64,000 bases of DNA from Rhodanobacter denitrificans (GTDB lineage: Bacteria > Pseudomonadota > Gammaproteobacteria > Xanthomonadales > Rhodanobacteraceae). The notes under the pieces are model-generated. The model searched no databases, was not told where the DNA came from, and saw only the letters and a list, made by a program, of their open reading frames with translations. A program made the translations under genes and the position numbers. Shown here piece by piece: positions 1-12,732 of the stretch; positions within the stretch are counted from its first letter, which is position 1, and every line of letters begins with the position of its first letter. Location of the stretch: the NCBI RefSeq assembly GCF_003335105.1, contig NZ_QFWQ01000003.1, positions 620,001 to 684,000 on the forward strand. Reading direction: 5' to 3'.

Positions 1-1061
<1,061 letters not shown>

Positions 1062-1082
1062 CGCGTGAACGATCGGGATAAA

Positions 1083-1112
1083 AAAACGGCCCGGTGGAGA
1101 CCGGGCCGTTTT
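1083..1112. terminator. bidirectional intrinsic terminator between murU and secF
   Basis: The stem is AAAACGGCCCGG/CCGGGCCGTTTT, 12 bp with a 6-base loop. The A-run on one side and T-run on the other let it work for both convergent transcripts (murU on plus, secF on minus). Confidence 0.85.
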
Positions 1113-1204
1113 CGTTTCGTGGACTACCCCTCCGCCCTCCGGGCATCTCCCCTGCGAGCAGGGCAGAGAACGTCGGAATCACCCGTTCTGCGGGCGATGG
1201 CGAC

Positions 1205-2167
1205 TCATGGACGCCGGGCCAGCTCGGGGTTGTCGCGGGTGACCGGCATCAGGTCCTTCTTCGACACGCCCAGCCACAGCAGGATCGGGCTGGCCACGAA
1301 GATCGAGGACAGCGTGCCGACCACGATGCCGATCAGCATGGTGACGGCAAAGCCGTGCACCGCGGTGCCGCCGTAGAAGTACAGCGCGCCCATGGTGATG
1401 CCGGTGAACAGCGAGGTGATGATGGTTCGCGACAGGGTGTTGTTGATCGAGCGGTTGAGGATCTCCTCCGGCTCGGCCTTGCGCGCCAGCCGGAACAGCT
1501 CGCGGATGCGGTCGAACACCACCACCTTGTCGTTGATCGAGTAGCCGATCACCGCCAGCACCGAGGCCAGCACGGTCATGTCGAACTCACGCTGCACCAG
1601 CGCCAGGATGCCCAGCGTCACCAGCGTGTCGTGCACCTCGGTAAACACCGCGGCGATCGCGAAGCGGCGCTCGAAGCGGATCCACAGGTAGGCCATGATG
1701 CCGAGGATCACGAACACCGCGGCCACCGTGCCGTCGCTGCGCAGTTCGGCACCGACTTCGGCACTGATGAACTCGGGATTCTTCAGCTTGGCATCCGGCC
1801 GCGCGGCCTGCAGGACCTTGGCGACGTTGGTCGCCACGCGTTCCAGATTGACCTTGCCGGCGGCATCGGCCGCGGCCGACACGTCCTTGGTCTGCATGCG
1901 GATGGACACCTCGCGCGTACCGCCCAGACTCTGCACCATGGCGTTGTGGATGCCGCCCTTGTCCAGCGCCGCACGGACGTCCGAGATTTCCACCGACTGG
2001 TCGTAGTCGACCGTCATCGATACGCCGCCGGTGAAGTCCAGGCCGTAATTGAGGCCCTTGACCGCGATCAGCCCGATCGAGGCAATCATCAGGAAGATGG
2101 CGATCGCAATGGTGTACTTGCGCATCCCCAGGAAGTGGATGTTGCTGTCGTGATTGAAGATTTCCAT
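1205..2167 (-). CDS. secF: protein translocase subunit SecF
   Basis: This 320-residue inner-membrane protein has its first hydrophobic segment at about residues 18-37, followed by the conserved GLDFTGG motif, a periplasmic domain, and a C-terminal block of five hydrophobic segments. SecF pairs with SecD to use the proton gradient to pull exported proteins through SecYEG. The gene lies 72 bases after secD in the same direction and ends the queA-tgt-yajC-secD-secF group. Length and motif match the family well. The start is the ATG giving MEIFNHDSN. Confidence 0.96.
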   Translation of the reverse strand: MEIFNHDSNIHFLGMRKYTIAIAIFLMIASIGLIAVKGLNYGLDFTGGVSMTVDYDQSVEISDVRAALDKGGIHNAMVQSLGGTREVSIRMQTKDVSAAADAAGKVNLERVATNVAKVLQAARPDAKLKNPEFISAEVGAELRSDGTVAAVFVILGIMAYLWIRFERRFAIAAVFTEVHDTLVTLGILALVQREFDMTVLASVLAVIGYSINDKVVVFDRIRELFRLARKAEPEEILNRSINNTLSRTIITSLFTGITMGALYFYGGTAVHGFAVTMLIGIVVGTLSSIFVASPILLWLGVSKKDLMPVTRDNPELARRP

Positions 2168-2205
2168 GGGAGATTCTCTCTATGGAAGTCCATTTCCGGG
2201 CGAAG

Positions 2206-2223
2206 GCGGCCATCCATGGCCGC
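2206..2223. repeat. short perfect hairpin with CATCCATG core, between secD and secF
   Basis: GCGGCCAT-CC-ATGGCCGC is an 8-bp perfect stem with a 2-base loop. The identical 18-base word occurs between yajC and secD (4167-4184), and a close variant lies between rplT and pheS (23528-23545). It sits in the 72-base secD-secF gap, has no T-run, and is therefore more likely an RNA processing or stability element or a dispersed repeat than a terminator. Confidence 0.7.
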
Positions 2224-2239
2224 TCTATTCGATAAACCC

Positions 2240-4123
2240 TTAGACCGACAGCGTCTTGAGCTTGCGGTGGCCGTGGATCGCCGCGGTGAATGCGTGGGTC
2301 AGCGTTACCGAGGTGAACAGCGAAGTCAGGATGCCGATCATCAGCGTCACGCCGAAGCCCTTGATCGCGCCGCTGCCCATCGTGGTCAGCGCCAATGCGG
2401 CGATCAGGTGGGTGACGTTGGCGTCCAGAATGGTCGACCAGGCCTTCTCGTAGCCGGCGCGGATCGCCGCGTGCGGGCTGGAGCCGTTGCGCAATTCCTC
2501 TCGCACGCGTTCGCAGATCAGCACGTTCGCATCGATCGCCATGCCCAGGGTCAGCACGATGCCGGCCACGCCCGGCATGGTCAGGGTGACGCCGATCAGC
2601 GACATCACCGCCACCAGGATCACCAGGTTGAAGAACAGCGCGATGTCCGCGACCAGGCCGAACAGCTTGTAGTAGATCGCCGCCGCCAGCAGCACCAGCG
2701 CCAGGCCAAGCATCACCGCCTTGAAGCCCTTGTCGATGTTGTCCTGGCCAAGGCTGGCGCCGATCACGCCCTCGGCGACGATGTCCATCGGTGCGGCCAG
2801 CGCGCCGCCCTTGAGCAGCAGGGCCAGGTCGGAGGCTTCCTTCGGGCTGCCCAGTCCGGTGGTCTGGAACTGCCTGCTGAAGGGGCTCTGGATGGTGGCG
2901 TCGTTGATCACCGTCTCGGTGACCTTCGATACACGCACCGGCTTGCCGTCGACCACCTTCGTCTCGTAGACCTGCTCCACGTACAGCACCGCCATCGGCT
3001 TGCCGACGTTGGCATTGGTGAAGTCGCCCATCTTCTTGGCGCCGGCCGCGTTCAGGGTGACGTCGACCTTCGGCGTACCGCTCTGCTGGTCGATGCCCGA
3101 GGAGGCATCCACCAGCTGGTTGCCGGTCACGATGATCTGCTTGCTCACCAGCACCGGCCGGTTGTCTCCGCGCATGTAGTAAAGGTTCGCGTCCGGCGGG
3201 ATGTTGCCGGTGCGCGCCGCTTCCACCGCGCGGGGATCGCCTGGCTGGCCGATGCCGGGGCGGTATTGCAGCGTGGCGACCGCGCCGATCAGCTTCTTCG
3301 CCTCGGTCGGGTCCTGCACGCCGGCCAGCTCGACCACGATGCGGCTGTCGCCCTGCTGCTGGATCAGCGGCTCGGACACGCCCAGGGCGTTGATGCGGTT
3401 GCGCAGCGTGCCCAGGTTCTGGGTGATTGCGCTGCGCGACAGCTCGCGCAGTTTCTCCGGCTTGATCGCCACGTTCAGCACGAAGCGGTCGCCGGTGCTG
3501 GCGCCGGAGGACACCAGCAGGTCGGTGTACTCGTTGGCGATCGCGTCGGACGCGGTGGAACGGTCGTCGGCCGAGCGCAGGATCACCGCGATGCCCTGGC
3601 CAGCCGCCGCATTGCGGGTCACCGACTCGTAGCGGATGTTCTTGTTGCGCAGCAACGCGCGGATGTCGTCCGCGTAGCTGTTTTCCTGCTTCTCGATCGC
3701 GTCCTTCTGGTCGACCTGCATCAGGAAGTGCACGCCACCCTGCAGATCCAGGCCCAGCGGCATCGCGCGGGCACCGATCGCACCCAGCCAGCCCGGTACG
3801 TTGGACTGCAGCTTGAACGCCACCGTGTAGCCGTCGCCCAGCGCGGCCTTGATCGTGTCGGCGCCGCTCTTCTGCACGTCGGAGTTGGCGAACGTGGCCA
3901 GCAGGTGGTCACCTTCCACGAACACCCTGGTGACCGCGATGTTCCTGGCGGTCAGCGCTGCGCTCACCTTCTGCTGCACCGCCTGGTCGATCGGCGGCGC
4001 ATCGCGGTTGGCCGTGACCTGCACCGCCGGTACCGGGGGAAATGCATTCGGCAAGGCGTAGATGACGCCAAACAACATCACCAACGCGACCAGCGCGTAC
4101 TTCCAGCGGGGAAAATCACTCAT
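2240..4123 (-). CDS. secD: protein translocase subunit SecD
   Basis: At 627 residues it has the usual SecD length. A first membrane segment lies at about residues 9-27. A large periplasmic region follows and contains GLDLQGG at 124-130, and the C-terminal third is hydrophobic with the conserved segment containing GMAIDANVLICERV. SecD and SecF together form the proton-driven accessory complex of the Sec translocon. The gene sits between yajC (103-base gap) and secF (72-base gap), the standard order. Both gaps contain the same small CATCCATG hairpin. Confidence 0.97.
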   Translation of the reverse strand: MSDFPRWKYALVALVMLFGVIYALPNAFPPVPAVQVTANRDAPPIDQAVQQKVSAALTARNIAVTRVFVEGDHLLATFANSDVQKSGADTIKAALGDGYTVAFKLQSNVPGWLGAIGARAMPLGLDLQGGVHFLMQVDQKDAIEKQENSYADDIRALLRNKNIRYESVTRNAAAGQGIAVILRSADDRSTASDAIANEYTDLLVSSGASTGDRFVLNVAIKPEKLRELSRSAITQNLGTLRNRINALGVSEPLIQQQGDSRIVVELAGVQDPTEAKKLIGAVATLQYRPGIGQPGDPRAVEAARTGNIPPDANLYYMRGDNRPVLVSKQIIVTGNQLVDASSGIDQQSGTPKVDVTLNAAGAKKMGDFTNANVGKPMAVLYVEQVYETKVVDGKPVRVSKVTETVINDATIQSPFSRQFQTTGLGSPKEASDLALLLKGGALAAPMDIVAEGVIGASLGQDNIDKGFKAVMLGLALVLLAAAIYYKLFGLVADIALFFNLVILVAVMSLIGVTLTMPGVAGIVLTLGMAIDANVLICERVREELRNGSSPHAAIRAGYEKAWSTILDANVTHLIAALALTTMGSGAIKGFGVTLMIGILTSLFTSVTLTHAFTAAIHGHRKLKTLSV

Positions 4124-4166
4124 GATCCGGTCCTTTGCGATCGTCCGTGATCGCGAACGTCAAGGC

Positions 4167-4184
4167 GCGGCCATCCATGGCCGC
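4167..4184. repeat. short perfect hairpin with CATCCATG core, between yajC and secD
   Basis: It has the same 18-base sequence as the element at 2206-2223: GCGGCCAT, CC, ATGGCCGC. It lies in the 103-base gap between yajC and secD. Confidence 0.7.
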
Positions 4185-4226
4185 ACTTTCAATGGGAGAA
4201 TGCCTCACCCTCGGGGCGCCGTTGGC

Positions 4227-4559
4227 TCAGGCGGACTTCAACGAGCCCTTGGGCAGTACCTGCTGGACCGCAGCCTTCTGCACCTTGACCTTCACGTTGG
4301 GCGCGATCTCGACCGTGATGAAGGTCTCGCCCACCTCGTCCACGCGCCCGGCGATACCGCCGTTGGTGACCACTTCGTCGCCCTTGGCCAGCCCGGCGAT
4401 CAGCGCGCGATGCTCCTTCTGCCGCTTCATCTGCGGGCGGATCATCATGAAATACATCAGGCCGAACAGCACCACCATCATGATGATCATGGACATGCCG
4501 CCACCGGCGGGTTGCGGAGCCGCGGCCTGGGCGATCACGGGAGAGATCGGAAAACTCAT
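4227..4559 (-). CDS. yajC: Sec translocon accessory subunit YajC
   Basis: This 110-residue protein has a short periplasmic N-terminus, one membrane helix at about residues 22-40, and the conserved basic motif RPQMKRQKEH right after it. A small beta-rich cytoplasmic domain follows (KGDEVVTNGGIAGRV). YajC associates with SecDF in the inner membrane. The ATG at 4559 was chosen over an in-frame TTG five codons upstream because it gives the usual N-terminus. It lies between tgt and secD on the same strand, as in most gammaproteobacteria. Confidence 0.95.
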   Translation of the reverse strand: MSFPISPVIAQAAAPQPAGGGMSMIIMMVVLFGLMYFMMIRPQMKRQKEHRALIAGLAKGDEVVTNGGIAGRVDEVGETFITVEIAPNVKVKVQKAAVQQVLPKGSLKSA

Positions 4560-4729
4560 GGATTTGTCTCGCAAGTTATGGCGCTGCCGGGAATTTCGGC
4601 TGAACGCCCGATAAAAGATTCTCGATTATGCCATGCACCCCCGGGCCATGCACGGTGGCGCCGGCTGGTCCCTGATGAGGGCAGCCGCAGCCCGTTGCAA
4701 GGCCACTCCGACCCCGGTTCCACCGGTGC

Positions 4730-5965
<1,236 letters not shown>

Positions 5966-6997
5966 TCAGGCGCCGTGCGGCAGGATCAGCATGGCGTCGC
6001 CATACGAGAAGAAGCGGTAGCGCTGCTCGACCGCGTGGCGGTATGCGCCAAGCATGAACTCGCGCCCGGCCAGCGCCGACACCAGCATCAGCAGGGTCGA
6101 TTGCGGTAGGTGGAAGTTGGTGATCAGGCCGTCGATGCTGGTGAAGCGATACCCGGGGAAGATGAAGATCTGCGTCTCGCCGGCGAACGGGTGCAGCTCG
6201 CCGTCCTTGCTGGCGCTTTCCAGCGCGCGCACCACGGTGGTGCCGACCGCGATCACCCGGCCGCCATTCGCGCGGGTGCGGCGGATCTGCCCGATCAGGT
6301 GCGCTCCGACATTGAGCCACTCGCGGTGCATGTGGTGGTCCTGCAGGTCATCCACGCGCACCGGCTGGAACGTGCCGGCACCCACATGCAGGGTGACGTA
6401 GCCGAACTCGACGCCGCGCTCGCGCAGCCTGGCCAGGATCGCCTCGTCGAAATGCAGTCCGGCGGTGGGCGCCGCCACCGCGCCGGGCTCGCGCGCGAAC
6501 ACTGTCTGGTAGCGCTCCATGTCGCTGGCGTCGGCGTGCCGCTCTATGTACGGCGGCAACGGCATCTCGCCCAGTTTCTGCAGCAGCTTCTCCAGCGGCT
6601 CCGGCGCCTCGAAACGCAACCGGAAGAAGCTCTCGTCGCGGCCCAGCACCAGCGCATGGCTGCCGTCGCCCAGCTCGATCCGCGCGCCCTCCTTCGGTTT
6701 CTTGCTCACCCCCAACTGCACCACCGCCTCGTGCGCGCCGGTAACCCGCTCGATCAGGATCTCCACCGCTCCGCCGGTGTCCTTGCGCCCGTACAGTCGC
6801 GCCGGCAGCACGCGGGTGTCGTTGAACACCAGCAGGTCGCCCGGCCGCAGGAAATCGGGCAGTTCGCGGAACCGGCGGTCCTGCCGCGACTGCGCGGGCA
6901 CGTCGAGCAGCAGCAGGCGGCTGGCCGAACGCTCGGGCAATGGCGCCTGCGCGATCAGCTCGGACGGCAGTTCGAAATCGAAATCGGACTTCTTCAA
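5966..6997 (-). CDS. queA: S-adenosylmethionine:tRNA ribosyltransferase-isomerase QueA
   Basis: QueA transfers the ribosyl moiety of SAM to preQ1 in tRNA to form epoxyqueuosine. The family N-terminus (M)[10 protein letters not shown] is read from a TTG codon at 6995-6997. No ATG or GTG lies close upstream in frame, so a TTG start is inferred, giving 343 residues, near the family norm. Conserved blocks include [31 protein letters not shown] (residues interrupted by no gap), the [11 protein letters not shown] segment and [17 protein letters not shown]. tgt follows in the same direction, so the two queuosine steps are co-transcribed. Confidence 0.95.
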   Translation of the reverse strand: MKKSDFDFELPSELIAQAPLPERSASRLLLLDVPAQSRQDRRFRELPDFLRPGDLLVFNDTRVLPARLYGRKDTGGAVEILIERVTGAHEAVVQLGVSKKPKEGARIELGDGSHALVLGRDESFFRLRFEAPEPLEKLLQKLGEMPLPPYIERHADASDMERYQTVFAREPGAVAAPTAGLHFDEAILARLRERGVEFGYVTLHVGAGTFQPVRVDDLQDHHMHREWLNVGAHLIGQIRRTRANGGRVIAVGTTVVRALESASKDGELHPFAGETQIFIFPGYRFTSIDGLITNFHLPQSTLLMLVSALAGREFMLGAYRHAVEQRYRFFSYGDAMLILPHGA

Positions 6998-7062
6998 GGC
7001 GGTGCGGCCGGCGTCGGAAAACGGGCCATTATCCCGCAGCGCGCCGATGCCGGCGCAAGCGC

Positions 7063-7665
7063 CTACAGCCAGCCCTTTTGCCGTGCCAGCCGATAGGCCT
7101 CGATGCGGTTGGCGACGCCGAGCTTGCCGATCGCCTCGGACAGGTAATTGCGCACGGTGCCGTGCGACAGGTTCAACTGCACGGCGATATCGCCGGCGGA
7201 CTGGCCTTCGCCGGCCAGACGCAGCACCTGGCGCTCGCGGTCGTTGAGCGGATCGGCTTCGGACCACGCCTCCAGCGCCAGCTGCGGGTCGATCGCGCGG
7301 CCGCCGCGATGCACGGTGCGCAGGGCCTCGGCGAGATTTTCGGCGGGTGCATCCTTCAGCAGATAGCCGGACACGCCGGCGTCCAGCGCGCGGCGCAGGA
7401 AACCGGGGCGCGCGAAGGTGGTGACGATGACCACCCTGATCGGCAGTTCATGGCGCTGGATGCGCTGCGCCAGCTCCAGCCCGGTCAGGCCGGGCATCTC
7501 GATGTCGGTGACCAGCACGTCGGGCTTCAGCCGCTGCAGCTCGCGCCATGCGGCCTCGCCGTCGGCGGCCGAACCGAGCACCTCGATGTCGCTCTCCAGG
7601 TTCAGCAGCGCCGACAGCGCACCGCGCACCATCGCCTGGTCCTCGGCCAGCAGCACCCGGATCAT
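7063..7665 (-). CDS. NarL/DesR-type response regulator
   Basis: This 200-residue regulator has a receiver domain (about 1-120) with acidic residues at 8-9, phospho-acceptor Asp54 (LVTDIEMPG), Thr82/83 and Lys104, then a LuxR-type helix-turn-helix at about 137-200. The ATG at 7665 has a GGGGAG ribosome-binding site eight bases upstream. It lies 82 bases after the histidine kinase gene and is probably its partner, with the ABC exporter genes just upstream as the likely target, as in DesKR-like and LiaSR-like modules. The signal sensed is unknown. Confidence 0.9.
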   Translation of the reverse strand: MIRVLLAEDQAMVRGALSALLNLESDIEVLGSAADGEAAWRELQRLKPDVLVTDIEMPGLTGLELAQRIQRHELPIRVVIVTTFARPGFLRRALDAGVSGYLLKDAPAENLAEALRTVHRGGRAIDPQLALEAWSEADPLNDRERQVLRLAGEGQSAGDIAVQLNLSHGTVRNYLSEAIGKLGVANRIEAYRLARQKGWL

Positions 7666-7747
7666 GCGATGGCTCCCCGGCACCGGTGGGAATGAAGGAT
7701 TGGCGTCATGGCCTGTGCGGGCATGGGGAGTGGCAACATGAATGGAC

Positions 7748-9013
7748 TCACGCGACGGGCCGGTCCGGAAGCGGCTGTGTCAACGGCTCGGCCACCGACG
7801 GTTCCGGCGCCGACCGGGACGACTCGACCAGTCGCATGATCGGCAGCGGAATCACCACCCGCAGGCGCGATCCCTGGCCACGCGGCGACTCGAACGCGAG
7901 CGTGCCGCCGAGCGCGCGCACGCGCTCGCGCATGCCGCTCAGGCCGTTGCCGTCGCTCTCGATGCCACCGCGGCCGTTGTCGCCGATCTGCAGGCAGACG
8001 CTACCCCGTTCGCGCGTCATCTCGATCCGGGCCCGGCTGGCGCCGGCGTGGCGCGCGATATTGGTCACCGCCTCGCGCAATACCAGCGACAGGCCACGCT
8101 CGATGTCGCCCGGCAGGTCGGCGGGCAGTTCGCCGTAATCCAGGTGCACCCGCGAGGATTCCAGCAGCAGCCGCGCCGAAGCCAGCTCGGCGGCGAGGTC
8201 GGTGGCGCGGATGCCGGTGACCGCGCTGCGCACTTCGGCCAGCGCGTGGCGTGCGACCTTCTCGGCTTCCTCGACCTCTTGCCGGGCGGCCTCGACGTCA
8301 CGGTCGAACAGCTTGCGCGACAGCTCCAGCTTCAGCGTGATCAGCGAAAGCGTATGCCCCAGCAGGTCGTGCAGGTCGCGCCCGATCCGTTCGCGCTCCG
8401 CGGTGGCGGCGAGTCGGCGCACCTCGTCGTGGGAAAGGCTGAGAGCGGCGTCCTTCTCGTGGTGGATCTGCTCGACCGTGACAATGGTGCAGATGACGAA
8501 CACCGTGACCGGCATGATCACCAGCATCGACGGCGGATAACCGATCCACCAGGCCAGCGCCACATAGATGGCGTTGATCAGCAGCACCTGGACCACGTAG
8601 CTGCGAAAGCGCCGCAGGTCGCAATGGCTCAGCATCACGCAGGCGTACACGAAGTAGCTCAGCCCGCTGGGATACCAGCGCAACAGGCCGAAACACAGCG
8701 CCGCCATGCCCCATGCATAGAGATATGCGGTCCGCCGCGAAGCCAGTCGCAACCTGGCGAACAGCAGCAGGAACAGCGGATACGAGCCCAGCGTGCACAG
8801 CAGCCAGGTCACGGTGTAGCCATGCAGGCCGTGGTCGAACAGCGGCGTGATGAAGATCCACAACGACCACAGCAGGTGCACGTTGTCGGCCCACGGCGAC
8901 TTGCCCCGGCGCAGGTCGTCGGCCACCGCGGAGTCGGGTGCCGGCACGAACCATCGGGCTGCGAAGGCGGGGATCATGGCGTGGTCGGTCGCTGGGGGCC
9001 TGGTCTGCGGCAT
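7748..9013 (-). CDS. DesK/NarX-type sensor histidine kinase
   Basis: The protein has 421 residues. The N-terminal half (about 45-180) has five or six hydrophobic segments and no large periplasmic domain. The HisKA_3 dimerisation segment has phospho-acceptor His215 in RDLHDLLGH. The ATPase domain carries REAVTNIARHA (N-box), DNGRGG (G1) and GNGLSGMRERV (G2). A proline-rich tail of about 35 residues ends the protein. It starts six bases after the permease stop, indicating translational coupling. The membrane-embedded sensor without an extracytoplasmic domain is typical of kinases that sense membrane state or their own ABC transporter. Confidence 0.9.
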   Translation of the reverse strand: MPQTRPPATDHAMIPAFAARWFVPAPDSAVADDLRRGKSPWADNVHLLWSLWIFITPLFDHGLHGYTVTWLLCTLGSYPLFLLLFARLRLASRRTAYLYAWGMAALCFGLLRWYPSGLSYFVYACVMLSHCDLRRFRSYVVQVLLINAIYVALAWWIGYPPSMLVIMPVTVFVICTIVTVEQIHHEKDAALSLSHDEVRRLAATAERERIGRDLHDLLGHTLSLITLKLELSRKLFDRDVEAARQEVEEAEKVARHALAEVRSAVTGIRATDLAAELASARLLLESSRVHLDYGELPADLPGDIERGLSLVLREAVTNIARHAGASRARIEMTRERGSVCLQIGDNGRGGIESDGNGLSGMRERVRALGGTLAFESPRGQGSRLRVVIPLPIMRLVESSRSAPEPSVAEPLTQPLPDRPVA

Positions 9014-9019
9014 GCTACT

Positions 9020-9811
9020 TCAACCGTGCCGGCGCAGGCGCCTGGCGGCCAGCAGCGCGAGCCCCGCGGCAAAACCGGCCAGCACCAGCACGTGGACCAG
9101 CAGGGGTCCACGGTTCATGCCCACCGCCGCCAGCGCCAGCCGGTCCAGGTGGTAGCTCGGCCACACCGGCGCGATCCGCTGCAGGAACGCCGGCAGCAGC
9201 GGCAGCGGCATCCACAGGCCGGACAGGAACGACATCGGCAGGTAGATCAGGTTCAGCATGCCGGGCGCGCCCTGGCCCCTGATCAGGGTGCCCACGAACA
9301 TGCCCAGCGCGCAGAACGGCAGCACGCCGAGCATGCCGGTGAGCAGCAAGGCACCGGCCTGCAGCGGGGCCAGCGTCACGCGATCCAGCGACAGCGCCAT
9401 CGCCAGCAGCAACAGGATCACGACGCCGGCGGCCGCCATCGCCATCAGCATCTTGCCCAGCAGGTAGGCGCCGGGCGGCATCGGCAAGGCGCGCTTGAAG
9501 GTCAGCAGGCCGCCGTCGCGCTCCAGCGCCAGCGACACGCCGAAACCGAACAGGCCCGGACTCATCACGCCGAACACGCCGTAGCTGGCCAGCAGGTAGC
9601 GTGCCGCGTCGGCGCCGTTCGACCTCGCCATCAGCACGCCGAACAGCAGGTAGAACATCGCGGGGAACAGCATGACCGGCAGCAGGAAGCCGGGCGCACG
9701 CAGGTAGCGCAGGCACTCGCTGCGCGCCTCTTCGAGATAGGCGCCGAGCACCCTGCGGCGCGGCATGCCGACGGCAGCTGCCGATGCGGTGGTGGAACTG
9801 GCGGTTTGCAT
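9020..9811 (-). CDS. ABC-2 type transporter permease
   Basis: This is a 263-residue membrane protein with about six hydrophobic segments and the ABC-2 pattern. A longer in-frame start would overlap the ATPase gene and read it in another frame, so MQTASS at 9811 was chosen: its ATG is separated by one base from the ATPase stop (TGACATG). It probably forms the membrane half of a daunorubicin/antimicrobial-peptide-type exporter with the preceding ATPase. The substrate cannot be told from sequence. Confidence 0.88.
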   Translation of the reverse strand: MQTASSTTASAAAVGMPRRRVLGAYLEEARSECLRYLRAPGFLLPVMLFPAMFYLLFGVLMARSNGADAARYLLASYGVFGVMSPGLFGFGVSLALERDGGLLTFKRALPMPPGAYLLGKMLMAMAAAGVVILLLLAMALSLDRVTLAPLQAGALLLTGMLGVLPFCALGMFVGTLIRGQGAPGMLNLIYLPMSFLSGLWMPLPLLPAFLQRIAPVWPSYHLDRLALAAVGMNRGPLLVHVLVLAGFAAGLALLAARRLRRHG

Positions 9812-9812
9812 G

Positions 9813-10736
<924 letters not shown>

Positions 10737-11067
10737 GCGGGTATCTCCTCCTGCCGCACAGCCTAGGCAGCGCGCCTCATCGGCCCCAGTCGCCGCCGTC
10801 AACCATCGCGGGTGACAGGCGTCATCCGCGCGGCCAATTCCGTCCCAAGCGCCTGATCGGACGAGGCAAAGCGCAGCGACCATGGATCGGCCAGCCACGC
10901 TCAGGGGGTACCGGGCAGGCCATGCCGCGGGTTATCCTCGGCGTGCGTGGATGCGCGCCCACCCGCCAAACCGGGCCGCGCGCCGCGGGAGCCGGGCTCC
11001 CCCACGCACTACACGTTGGCCTGCTTCGCGCTGGGTGCGAGGCGCCGGCGGATCTGAGGAGATAGCC
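10737..11067. other. 331-bp divergent intergenic region, no gene seen
   Basis: This region separates the ABC operon (minus) from the aminotransferase gene (plus). It contains a TTGACG on the minus strand at 10797-10802 without a convincing -10, a small hairpin GGGAGC-CGG-GCTCCC at 10987-11001, and the GAGGAGA ribosome-binding site of the aminotransferase. Nothing else is recognised. Confidence 0.5.
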
Positions 11068-12579
11068 ATGGGTGTGATCAACCAGCTGCGCGAACTGCGC
11101 GAATTCGGCGGCAAGCCGCGGACCATCGGCCTGGACGACGCCAGCATCGAGCGCATGGCGGCGAACGATCCCCTGCTGGGCCAGGCGATCGCCGAGGCGG
11201 TGACGCGACATCGCGAGCTGCGTGCCGAGATGGCGGCGGCTGGTATGGGTGATTTCCTCAAGCTCGATGAAGCCGAACAGCTCGTGCGGGTGCAGGCCGG
11301 CTTCGTCAACTTCTATCCCGACGACGCAATCAACCCGTACCTCCCTGCGGCCGCGCGCGGCCCGTGGATCGTTACCTTGAAGGGTGCCGTGGTGCACGAC
11401 AACGGCGGCTACGGCATGCTCGGCTTCGGCCACAACGACCCGGCGATCCTGGCCGCGCTGGCCCGCCCGCAGGTGATGGCGAACGTGATGTCGCCCAGCG
11501 TATCGCAGCTGCGCTTCACCGCGGCGCTGAACAAGGAGCTGGGCCGGAGTCGCGGCGGCAGCCCGTACGCGCGCTATCTGTGCCTGAACTCCGGCTCGGA
11601 GTCGGTCTCGTTGGCCTGCCGCATCGCCGACGTGAACGCCAAGGCGATGACCGACACGGGCGCGCGTTATGCCGGCCGCACGATCAAGCGACTGGCGGTG
11701 AAGGGCGCGTTCCACGGCCGCACCGAGGCGCCGGCGCTGTACTCCGATTCCAGCCGCAAGACCTACCAGCAGAACCTCGCCAGCTACCGCCACGAGGACA
11801 CCCTGATCACCGTGGCCCCCTACGACGTGACGCAGCTGGAAGCGGCGTTCGCCGACGCCGACAGGCACGGCTGGTTCATCGAGGCGATGTTCCTGGAACC
11901 GGTGATGGGCGAAGGCGACCCTGGCCGTGCGGTGACGCCGGAGTTCTACAAGGCTGCCCGCGCACTGACCGAATCGCACGGCACCCTGCTGCTGGTCGAC
12001 TCGATCCAGGCCGGCCTGCGCGCGCACGGCGTGCTGTCGTTCGTGGACTACCCCGGCTTCGAGGGCCTGCCGCCACCGGACATGGAAACCTTCTCCAAGG
12101 CGCTCAACGCCGGCCAGTATCCGCTGTCGGTGCTGGCCGTCAGCCAACGCGCCGCAGGGCTGTACCGCAAGGGCATCTACGGCAACACCATGACCGCCAA
12201 CCCGCGTGCACTGGACGTGGCGCTGGCCACGCTGGGCGAGCTCAGCGACGAGGTGCGCAGCAACATCCGCGAGCGCGGCAGGGAATTCGTCGACAAGCTC
12301 AACGCGCTGAAGAACGAACTGGGCGGCCTGATCACCAAGGTGCAGGGCACCGGCCTGCTGTTCTCCTGCGAACTGGCCCCGGAATACAAGTGCTACGGCG
12401 CCGGTTCCACCGAGGAATACATGCGCGAGCACGGCGTCGGCGTGATCCACGGCGGCACCAATTCGCTGCGCTTCACCCCGCACTTCAAGGTCACCAGCGC
12501 CGAGGTCGACCTGATCGTCGCCCACGTGCGCAAGGCGATGCTGGAAGGCCCGCGCAAGGCCAAGGCCGAGGCTGCCTGA
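11068..12579 (+). CDS. class-III PLP-dependent aminotransferase, substrate unknown
   Basis: This 503-residue fold-type-I enzyme has NSGSES at 174-179 (cofactor phosphate), FHG at 215-217, EPVMGEGD at 277-284, Asp311 in LLVDSIQAG (pyridine nitrogen) and the probable Schiff-base Lys344 in TFSKALNAGQ. The family's usual DEVQTG is replaced by DSIQAG, and an N-terminal extension of about 95 residues precedes the first catalytic-domain motif. The ATG at 11068 has a strong GAGGAGA site. It stands alone between divergent and unrelated genes, so context does not suggest a pathway. Ornithine, GABA and glutamate-semialdehyde enzymes are related but none fits clearly. Confidence 0.8.
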   Translation: MGVINQLRELREFGGKPRTIGLDDASIERMAANDPLLGQAIAEAVTRHRELRAEMAAAGMGDFLKLDEAEQLVRVQAGFVNFYPDDAINPYLPAAARGPWIVTLKGAVVHDNGGYGMLGFGHNDPAILAALARPQVMANVMSPSVSQLRFTAALNKELGRSRGGSPYARYLCLNSGSESVSLACRIADVNAKAMTDTGARYAGRTIKRLAVKGAFHGRTEAPALYSDSSRKTYQQNLASYRHEDTLITVAPYDVTQLEAAFADADRHGWFIEAMFLEPVMGEGDPGRAVTPEFYKAARALTESHGTLLLVDSIQAGLRAHGVLSFVDYPGFEGLPPPDMETFSKALNAGQYPLSVLAVSQRAAGLYRKGIYGNTMTANPRALDVALATLGELSDEVRSNIRERGREFVDKLNALKNELGGLITKVQGTGLLFSCELAPEYKCYGAGSTEEYMREHGVGVIHGGTNSLRFTPHFKVTSAEVDLIVAHVRKAMLEGPRKAKAEAA

Positions 12580-12599
12580 CGACGGCCCGTCCCACATCG

Positions 12600-12630
12600 G
12601 CTGCGGCGATGTCCGACACGTCGCCGCAGC
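12600..12630 (+). terminator. possible terminator hairpin after the aminotransferase gene
   Basis: GCTGCGGCGA pairs with TCGCCGCAGC across an 11-base loop (10 bp). The following bases are only mildly T-rich, so termination is plausible but not certain. Confidence 0.5.
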
Positions 12631-12732
12631 TGAATACTTCATGCACGCAAGATTTTACGGACTGCCGTGACGGCGTCCGCCCTGCCTAGACTGACAGGGC
12701 CGGCACCTGCCGGTCACCAGGGAGGAGTCACC

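Noticed and set aside
1094-4150. A 1018-codon plus-strand open frame across secF and secD
   Set aside because: It is the antisense shadow of secD and secF. GC-rich codon bias leaves stops rare on the opposite strand, and the translation is Arg/His/Gln-rich without family similarity.
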